Assembly (NCBI GenBank): GCA_028571885.1
Contig: JAPVVU010000068.1
Coordinates: 1 to 11,060, forward strand
Direction of reading: 5' to 3'
Source: Gammaproteobacteria bacterium
GTDB lineage: Bacteria; Pseudomonadota; Gammaproteobacteria; GRL18
DNA: 11,060 bases
Made by a program: the position numbers and the translations under genes. The notes below the pieces were generated by a model, which had not been told where the DNA came from, did not search any database, and saw nothing but the letters and a program-made list of their open reading frames with translations. Shown here piece by piece: positions 6,737 to 11,060 of this stretch. Position 1 is the stretch's first letter; each line of letters starts with the position of its first letter.

Positions 6737-8278
6737 TTACCAGCTACTATTGGATTTGAAGTTTTTAATGGCTTCATGCATTGTATTACCGATGTCATCA
6801 TTGTAATCTCCGCTATCATTGATCTGCTTCATGAAATCTGCTTCATTGGACTTCATATAGTCCTGCAAAGCATTTTCAAAATCAACAATCTTTGAAACAT
6901 CGATATCATCCAGATAACCTTTATTTGCAGCAAATAATGAGATCGCCATTTGAGCAACACTATAAGGAGAGTATTGAGTCTGTTTCATCAATTCAGTGAC
7001 GCGTTTACCACGTTCAATCTGATTTCTTGTGATTTCATCTAAGTCTGATGCAAACTGTGCAAAAGCGGCCAATTCACGATACTGAGCCAAATCAAGACGA
7101 ATACCACCACCTAATTTCTTGATGATTTTAGTTTGTGCCGCACCACCTACTCGAGACACTGACAGACCCGCATTAATCGCTGGACGGATACCAGAGTTAA
7201 ACAAATCAGTTTCAAGGAAAATCTGACCATCAGTAATTGAAATTACGTTGGTTGGTACGAATGCAGATACGTCACCAGCCTGTGTTTCAATGATTGGTAA
7301 TGCAGTTAAAGAACCTGTTTTACCGGTCACTTTACCGCCAGTTGCCTGTTCAACAAAGTCAGCATTAACACGGGATGCACGCTCTAACAGACGTGAATGT
7401 AAATAGAAGACATCACCGGGATAGGCTTCACGACCCGGTGGACGACGTAAAAGTAATGATACCTGGCGATAAGCCCATGCCTGTTTGGTCAAATCATCAT
7501 AGACAATCAATGCATCTTCACCACGGTCACGGAAAACTTCGCCCATAGCACAACCTGAATAAGGTGCAATATATTGCATTGCAGCTGCATCAGATGCAGT
7601 CGCTGCCACAACAATAGTATTTTCCATTGCACCAAATTCTTCCAGTTTACGTACCACAGCAGCAATACTGGATGCTTTTTGACCCACTGCAACGTAGATA
7701 CATTTAATACCAGAATCTTTCTGATTGATAATGGCATCTACAGCAACCGCTGTTTTACCTGTCTGACGGTCACCAATAATCAACTCACGCTGACCACGAC
7801 CAATCGGTACCATGGCATCAATTGATTTCAAACCTGTTTGCACGGGCTGATTAACTGATTGGCGAGCAATAACCCCCGGGGCAATTTTTTCAATTGGCGA
7901 AGTTTCTGTTGTCTCAATTGGACCTTTGCCATCAATGGGATTTCCCAAAGAATCAACAACGCGGCCCAGCATGGCATCACCAACAGGTACCTCTAAAATT
8001 CGACCTGTACACTTAACCTTATCACCTTCGCTGATGTGCTTGTAATCCCCCAGGATAACTGCACCGACTGAATCGCGCTCCAGGTTAAGTGCCATACCAT
8101 ATGTATTTCCAGGAAATTCAATCATTTCCCCTGACATGACATCACTTAAACCGTGAATTAATGCAATACCATCTCTTAGACTGACCACAGTCCCTTCGGT
8201 AGTTGCTTCGGTTTTAGCATCAAAACTTTCAATTCGACTCTTTATTAAGTCGCTGATTTCTGATGGATTTAACTGCAT
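6737..8278 (-). CDS. atpA: ATP synthase F1 subunit alpha
   Basis: Alpha forms the alpha3beta3 hexamer with beta, holds the non-catalytic nucleotide sites and supplies an arginine finger to the catalytic sites. At 513 residues it equals the E. coli length, with matching landmarks: Walker A GDRQTGKT (169-176), IVYDDLTKQ as Walker B near Asp261, and the arginine finger Arg376 in SVSRVGGAAQ. The N-terminus MQLNPSEISDLIKSRIESF is the helix that binds delta. The start is preceded by GAGGA about 7 nt upstream. A CRP-like palindrome, which can also fold as a hairpin, sits a few bases before that ribosome site. atpA follows atpH after 66 bp, and its stop is immediately followed by the ribosome-binding site of atpG. 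No odd residues are seen. Confidence 0.99.
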   Translation of the reverse strand: MQLNPSEISDLIKSRIESFDAKTEATTEGTVVSLRDGIALIHGLSDVMSGEMIEFPGNTYGMALNLERDSVGAVILGDYKHISEGDKVKCTGRILEVPVGDAMLGRVVDSLGNPIDGKGPIETTETSPIEKIAPGVIARQSVNQPVQTGLKSIDAMVPIGRGQRELIIGDRQTGKTAVAVDAIINQKDSGIKCIYVAVGQKASSIAAVVRKLEEFGAMENTIVVAATASDAAAMQYIAPYSGCAMGEVFRDRGEDALIVYDDLTKQAWAYRQVSLLLRRPPGREAYPGDVFYLHSRLLERASRVNADFVEQATGGKVTGKTGSLTALPIIETQAGDVSAFVPTNVISITDGQIFLETDLFNSGIRPAINAGLSVSRVGGAAQTKIIKKLGGGIRLDLAQYRELAAFAQFASDLDEITRNQIERGKRVTELMKQTQYSPYSVAQMAISLFAANKGYLDDIDVSKIVDFENALQDYMKSNEADFMKQINDSGDYNDDIGNTMHEAIKNFKSNSSW

Positions 8279-8290
8279 TTTTTAATCCTC

Positions 8291-8306
8291 TGTGATCTGA
8301 ATCACT
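8291..8306. promoter_or_regulatory. CRP/FNR-like palindrome or hairpin just upstream of atpA
   Basis: The plus strand reads TGTGA-TCTGAA-TCACT, nine of ten defined positions of the CRP consensus, with a perfect GTGAT/ATCAC inverted repeat at its centre. It lies 12 bp before the atpA ATG and next to its Shine-Dalgarno. In RNA it forms a 5-bp stem with a 4-nt loop directly upstream of the ribosome site. It could be a protein-binding site, an RNA element, or chance. The position inside an operon argues against a simple promoter operator. Confidence 0.35.
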
Positions 8307-8331
8307 TAGCATTCTTTCTTATCTTTTATAT

Positions 8332-8354
8332 AAAAAGCTCAGGGCTAGCTAAGC
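8332..8354 (-). terminator. Weak terminator-like stem-loop overlapping the atpH stop codon
   Basis: On the minus strand GCTTAG (8354-8349) pairs with CTGAGC (8342-8337), six pairs including one G-U. The 6-nt loop is followed at once by five T (8336-8332). The atpH TAG lies within the loop. The stem is short, so at most partial termination or an RNA end is expected; the downstream F1 genes must still be transcribed. Confidence 0.3.
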
Positions 8355-8881
8355 AGGGAATGGGTAATTTTTTCCAGCTGTGTTTTTACTGAGCCATCAA
8401 TTACCATATCACCTGCACGAATAATGACACCACCTAACAATGATTTGTCTGTTGTGGTTTTTATTATCACTTCACGACCGAGCTTCTTTTTCAGTGCTGC
8501 TGCAATGCTTTTCTTCTGTGTCGCATTAACAGCATAAGCTGAAATAACCTGGGCTTCGATACTGCCTTCTGCTTCAGCACGCATGACTTCAAAGCTTTGT
8601 GCAATATAAGGAATCACTTCCAGGCGGTTGTTTTCAGCTGCCAGTTTTATAAAGTTAATTCCCTGCTCATCCAGGTTATCCTTACTGATACCAATAAACA
8701 GTGAAACTATCTGCTCATTGGTCACATCAGGATTATTGATAATCTCGACCATGGATTTATCCGCTGCCACTTCTGAAAGAAGTGCAAGTGTGTCCGACCA
8801 TGCTTTAAGAGTGTTGCTGGCATTTGCCAGATTGAAGATTGCCTGAGCATAAGGTCTTGCTAATGTGCTTATTTCTGCCAT
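8345..8881 (-). CDS. atpH: ATP synthase F1 subunit delta
   Basis: Delta sits on top of F1 and joins the alpha subunits to the peripheral stalk made of subunit b. The 178 residues (E. coli about 177) start MAEISTLARPYAQAIFNLA, the conserved first helix of the N-terminal helical domain. The central FIKLAAENNRLEVIPYIAQSF is typical of the family. The C-terminal part, with VIIKTTTDKSLLGGVIIRAGDMVIDGSVKTQLEKI, carries the OSCP-type signature GGVIIRAGDMVIDGS. GAGGAA lies 7 nt before the ATG. It is 46 bp behind atpF. The stop is TAG inside a weak hairpin. No anomalies are seen in the protein. Confidence 0.97.
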   Translation of the reverse strand: MAEISTLARPYAQAIFNLANASNTLKAWSDTLALLSEVAADKSMVEIINNPDVTNEQIVSLFIGISKDNLDEQGINFIKLAAENNRLEVIPYIAQSFEVMRAEAEGSIEAQVISAYAVNATQKKSIAAALKKKLGREVIIKTTTDKSLLGGVIIRAGDMVIDGSVKTQLEKITHSLLS

Positions 8882-8927
8882 TATAAATTCCTCATCGTAT
8901 AGGTCATCACTAAACTAAGTGTTGTAC

Positions 8928-9398
8928 TCATATCTGACCTACGACATCTTTTAACAATTCGCCATGTGCTTTGGCATCGATCTCTTTCTTGACGATCTTG
9001 CCTGCTGCGGCAACAGTGATATTAACTACCTGTTCTCGCAGTGTTTCTTTTGCACGATTGACTTCTTGTTCAATCTCAGCATTTGCTGCTGTAATTAAAC
9101 GCTCGCCTTCTGCCTTTGCGTCACCTTTAGCGTCTTCAACTATTTCTGCACCACGCTTCTGCGCTTGAGCAAGGATTTCAGCCGCCTGCTCTTTTGCTTC
9201 TTTAATATGCTGCATCGCTTTTTGTTCAGCCAGCTGCTGCTCGTGTACACCACGTTCAGCAGCTGCAAGACCATCGGCAATACGCTTCTTACGATCATCC
9301 ATCATCTGGGTCATTGGACCCCAGAGATATTTGCCTATGAACCAGACTAATATCGCGAACGTTATTATCTGGCCTATAAGAGTTGCGGTAATGCTCAT
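8928..9398 (-). CDS. atpF: ATP synthase Fo subunit b
   Basis: Subunit b dimerises to form the peripheral stalk that holds F1 still against the rotor. The 156 residues equal the E. coli length. One N-terminal membrane helix (about 5-27, TLIGQIITFAILVWFIGKYLW) leads to the conserved Arg36 in DRKKRIADGL. A long charged coiled coil rich in Ala, Glu, Gln and Lys (about 40-125) is followed by the C-terminal delta-binding segment. The start MSITATLIGQ matches the family. The ribosome site is weak or distant: AGGA lies 9 nt upstream, and a nearer AGG is too close. This fits lower output than the preceding atpE, since only two copies of b are needed. The gap to atpE is 116 bp. Confidence 0.97.
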   Translation of the reverse strand: MSITATLIGQIITFAILVWFIGKYLWGPMTQMMDDRKKRIADGLAAAERGVHEQQLAEQKAMQHIKEAKEQAAEILAQAQKRGAEIVEDAKGDAKAEGERLITAANAEIEQEVNRAKETLREQVVNITVAAAGKIVKKEIDAKAHGELLKDVVGQI

Positions 9399-9463
9399 CG
9401 CCTAATTCCTATGTTCGTCTATTGTTATAAGAGGTTAATTTTTTACTTAAAACTACCCATGAT

Positions 9464-9491
9464 TAAGCTAAAACACACAGCCTTGAGCTTA
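9464..9491 (-). other. Stem-loop downstream of atpE
   Basis: TAAGCT (9464-9469) and AGCTTA (9486-9491) pair perfectly. In the minus-strand RNA the stem can extend by two A-U pairs past a bulged C, leaving a loop of about 11 nt. It begins about 23 nt after the atpE stop and has no U-tract, so it is not an intrinsic terminator. A role in protecting upstream atpE mRNA or in RNA processing is inference. Confidence 0.35.
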
Positions 9492-9514
9492 TTTAAGGTA
9501 AGAGCAGGTAAAAG

Positions 9515-9796
9515 TTAACTACCAACAGAGGCTTGAACTGCAGCAGCAAATGGATTTGCAAAAACAAACCACATAGCCATACCTAAAACGATCATTGGGA
9601 AAGCTTCCATCAAACCACCCGTGAATAACATCTGGCCCATTAATTGTGGGCGCATTTCTGGTTGGCGGGCAATACCTTCAAGGAACTTGGAACAAATCAG
9701 TCCCCATCCTAAAGCTGAACCCAAACCTGCTGCCGCCAGAATAATACCGACAGCTATTGCAGTTGAACCATAAACTGTAGCCATTGCTGCTTCCAT
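9515..9796 (-). CDS. atpE: ATP synthase Fo subunit c (rotor ring proteolipid)
   Basis: Subunit c forms the membrane rotor ring whose carboxylate carries the coupling proton. The 93 residues (79 in E. coli) form two membrane helices, about 11-37 and 52-80, joined by the polar loop ARQPE (43-47) that contacts gamma and epsilon. Helix 1 has the small-residue pattern GLGSALGWG that packs the ring. The proton carrier is Glu64 in LMEAFPM, where E. coli has Asp61. Trp31 aligns with E. coli Ile28 and Cys35 with Gly32, both unusually bulky near the site. The Na+-binding Gln and Ser of Ilyobacter-type rings are absent, so proton coupling is expected. The ATG at 9796 has AGGAG 6 nt upstream in an A/T-rich context, suggesting strong translation as needed for many copies per complex. 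The C-terminal tail AAAVQASVGS is extra relative to E. coli. Confidence 0.98.
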   Translation of the reverse strand: MEAAMATVYGSTAIAVGIILAAAGLGSALGWGLICSKFLEGIARQPEMRPQLMGQMLFTGGLMEAFPMIVLGMAMWFVFANPFAAAVQASVGS

Positions 9797-9826
9797 TAGT
9801 TTCTCCTAATATTTACTATAAATTAA

Positions 9827-9855
9827 ATTTAAATGTTTAAAACTTGCTAGGTCAA
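9827..9855 (-). promoter_or_regulatory. Candidate internal promoter in front of atpE
   Basis: On the minus strand TTGACC (9855-9850, five of six) is followed after 17 bp by TTAAAT (9832-9827, four of six). Transcription would start near 9820 and leave about 24 nt before the atpE ATG. This could add extra c-subunit mRNA. The region is very AT-rich, so the -10 match is weak evidence. Confidence 0.3.
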
Positions 9856-9872
9856 AATTGTGAAACGGTTTG

Positions 9873-10688
9873 TTAGTGTTCTTCGATGTCCTGATGTGCC
9901 ATACCCAGGTATACGATGGTCAATAACATGAAAATAAATGCCTGCAGGGAAATAACCAGAATATGGAAAATAGCCCATAAGGTACCCAGTGCAATCTGTG
10001 GAAGTAATCCATACAGAGAAGCGCCACCTAAAAGTGCAATCAGCATAAAGATCAATTCGCCGGCAAACATGTTACCGAACAAACGTAAACCCAGACTGAC
10101 TGGTTTGGCAACTTCCTCAATCGTAGTCATAATAATATTGACTGGAATGAGGTATTTGCCAAAGGGGTGAAACAGGAACATCTTAAGATAGCCGATTGGG
10201 CCTTTGATTTTGATGTTATAGTAAATGATCAATGCAAATACGGAAAGAGCCAGAGCAAACGTAGTGCTCAGGTCTGTGGTGGGAACCACCTTCATATAGT
10301 GAATACCGACTAACTGACCTAATTGAGGCAGCAGATCGACAGGCAGCAGGTCCATTGCATTCATGAGGAACACCCACATAAATATGGTCAGAGCCAATGG
10401 CCCGATAAGCGGGTTACTACCAGGAAAAATATCTTTGATCTGTTGTTGCACAAACTCAACAATTGCTTCTAAAACATTTTGACCACCCGATGGGGTATCG
10501 GCAGTCATTTTTTTGCCCATGGTATAGGCTATATACATCAGCACGCCTGCCAATAACCAGCTGTAAATCAGAGTATCCAGGTTCAAGACCCAGAAACCGC
10601 CTTCACCGATGCTGTTATTTTGCAAATGATGCTGAATATACTCAACGGACGTTGGGCCGCTTGCTTCACTAGCAGTTGAGCTACTCAC
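9873..10688 (-). CDS. atpB: ATP synthase Fo subunit a (GTG start)
   Basis: Subunit a forms the two proton half-channels against the c ring. The 271 residues equal the E. coli length. Hydrophobic helices lie at about 38-57, 97-117, 140-160, 178-222 and 232-263. The essential Arg202 is in SLGLRLFGNM (198-207), the counterpart of E. coli Arg210. Glu211 in FAGELIF and His242 in AIFHIL match the channel residues Glu219 and His245. The start codon is GTG at 10688. An in-frame stop lies a few codons upstream, the next internal Met is residue 51, and GGAG sits about 8 nt before the GTG. Translated this way, SVEYIQHHL aligns with the E. coli N-terminus. A 15-codon ORF ends one base before the start. 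The gap to atpE is 76 bp. Confidence 0.98.
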   Translation of the reverse strand: MSSSTASEASGPTSVEYIQHHLQNNSIGEGGFWVLNLDTLIYSWLLAGVLMYIAYTMGKKMTADTPSGGQNVLEAIVEFVQQQIKDIFPGSNPLIGPLALTIFMWVFLMNAMDLLPVDLLPQLGQLVGIHYMKVVPTTDLSTTFALALSVFALIIYYNIKIKGPIGYLKMFLFHPFGKYLIPVNIIMTTIEEVAKPVSLGLRLFGNMFAGELIFMLIALLGGASLYGLLPQIALGTLWAIFHILVISLQAFIFMLLTIVYLGMAHQDIEEH

Positions 10689-10689
10689 T

Positions 10690-10737
10690 TTACATCTCCA
10701 AGATTTTTAAATAATTCTTTAATACCCCTTTCTCCAT
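10690..10737 (-). other. Possible 15-codon leader ORF upstream of atpB
   Basis: ATG at 10737 opens a frame MEKGVLKNYLKILEM that ends with TAA at 10690-10692. One base separates it from the atpB GTG, and it covers the atpB ribosome-binding site. Its own ribosome site is poor (only GCAGAG directly upstream). The ORF is certain as sequence but its translation is unproven. If translated, it would couple to atpB by termination-reinitiation. Confidence 0.2.
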
Positions 10738-10782
10738 CTCTGCGAGTTATTCTCTGTAAGAGCAAGGGTTTTTTTGTTATTT

Positions 10783-10851
10783 AGCTGCTTTTAATTAGGA
10801 GCCATCAGCCGCTTTTAATTAGGAGCCATCTAGCTGCTTTTAATTAGGAGC
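10783..10851 (-). repeat. Three-copy 24/25-bp tandem repeat spanning the atpI stop codon
   Basis: Copies lie at 10783-10806, 10807-10830 and 10832-10851. The first two differ at a single base (10786 T, 10810 C). The third shares 20 of 20 bases with the first but lacks the last four, and is offset by one extra T at 10831. On the minus strand each copy contains GCTCCTAATTAA. The copy nearest atpI supplies its last codons (Ala-Pro-Asn-stop). The other two read ATG GCT CCT AAT TAA, a four-codon mini-ORF, at 10815-10829 and 10791-10805. The copies read like serial duplications of the atpI tail into the intergenic gap. Confidence 0.9.
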
Positions 10852-11060
10852 AGGGCTGGTATCAACTTTATTGGCAATAAAACTCAATTGGGTCATGGCA
10901 AAACCAATGAGGATTGCCAATGGGTCTAACTTTAAATAACCCATTCCGAATGCCATCAGAACCAGCGTCAAAATAAATTTTTGTATCGCACCAATATAAA
11001 TCTCAATATAACCCTGCTGCTTTCCTTCTTCTTTTCCAGAAAAAGGTTTACCAGGAAGAG
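10840..11060 (-). CDS. atpI: AtpI, ATP synthase accessory protein, N-terminus cut by window edge
   Basis: AtpI is a small inner-membrane protein encoded first in many atp operons, proposed to assist c-ring assembly or Mg2+ supply. The visible part is 72 codons plus two bases, open to the window edge. It begins LPGKPFSGKEEGKQQGYIEI, a polar loop. Two hydrophobic stretches follow, FILTLVLMAFGMGYL and PLAILIGFAMTQLSFIA, then a short tail DTSPAPN and TAA at 10840-10842. Length, two-helix tail and position directly upstream of atpB fit AtpI; the sequence of this family is poorly conserved, so context carries much of the weight. Its stop codon and last three residues lie in the terminal copy of a tandem repeat, so the C-terminus may have been shaped by that repeat. 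Confidence 0.85.
   Translation of the reverse strand, partial: LPGKPFSGKEEGKQQGYIEIYIGAIQKFILTLVLMAFGMGYLKLDPLAILIGFAMTQLSFIANKVDTSPAPN

Noticed and set aside
9515..9796. Na+-coupled ATP synthase, suggested by Glu instead of Asp in subunit c
   Set aside because: The other Na+ ligands of Ilyobacter-type rings are missing: the Gln position is Trp31 and the Ser after the Glu is Ala65. Many proton-coupled rings also use Glu.
10725..10775. Plus-strand terminator-like structure (CCCTT...AAGGG then seven T) in the atpB leader
   Set aside because: The loop is over 30 nt and no plus-strand gene lies upstream. On the minus strand the T-run becomes an A-run before the stem, so it is not a terminator for the operon.
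1..11060. CRISPR array, transposon, tRNA, rRNA, phage or defence genes
   Set aside because: No spaced direct repeats, transposase-like frames, terminal inverted repeats or RNA gene signatures were seen; gene order is the ordinary gammaproteobacterial one.

Overview
The window is a stretch of a gammaproteobacterial chromosome carrying the F1Fo ATP synthase operon, followed by the two genes that make UDP-N-acetylglucosamine precursors. All recognised genes read on the minus strand in the order atpI(partial)-atpB-atpE-atpF-atpH-atpA-atpG-atpD-atpC, then glmU-glmS(partial). This is the classic Gammaproteobacteria layout (atpIBEFHAGDC-glmUS in Escherichia coli). The AT-rich intergenic DNA and a 93-residue subunit c with a Glu proton site suggest a non-enteric, free-living or symbiotic gammaproteobacterium. 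I cannot name the genus.

Right to left: atpI is cut by the right window edge. A 151-bp gap to atpB holds a 24/25-bp tandem repeat that includes the atpI stop codon. The Fo genes atpB (a, GTG start), atpE (c) and atpF (b) follow, then the F1 genes atpH (delta), atpA (alpha), atpG (gamma), atpD (beta) and atpC (epsilon). Key catalytic and proton-path residues are all present, so the enzyme should be functional. Most gaps are 46-151 bp and several hold inverted repeats; only atpA-atpG is tight (15 bp). The operon ends at a bidirectional intrinsic terminator at 3675-3704.

Between atpC and glmU is a 582-bp region with one plus-strand ORF (79 codons, 3388-3627). It encodes a small, probably exported, cysteine-containing protein that I do not recognise. 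It has its own promoter-like sequence and converges on the atpC terminator. glmU and glmS follow on the minus strand with only 32 bp between them. They supply GlcN-6-P and then UDP-GlcNAc for peptidoglycan and LPS. glmS runs off the left edge about 24 codons before its expected end.

This is mostly a conserved housekeeping region, and I see no mobile element, CRISPR array, tRNA, rRNA or defence system. The points that deserve a second look are the small exported ORF, the tandem repeat behind atpI, an in-frame 12-bp triplication beside the GlmU substrate-binding site, two CRP/FNR-like palindromes, and a Trp next to the subunit c proton site.
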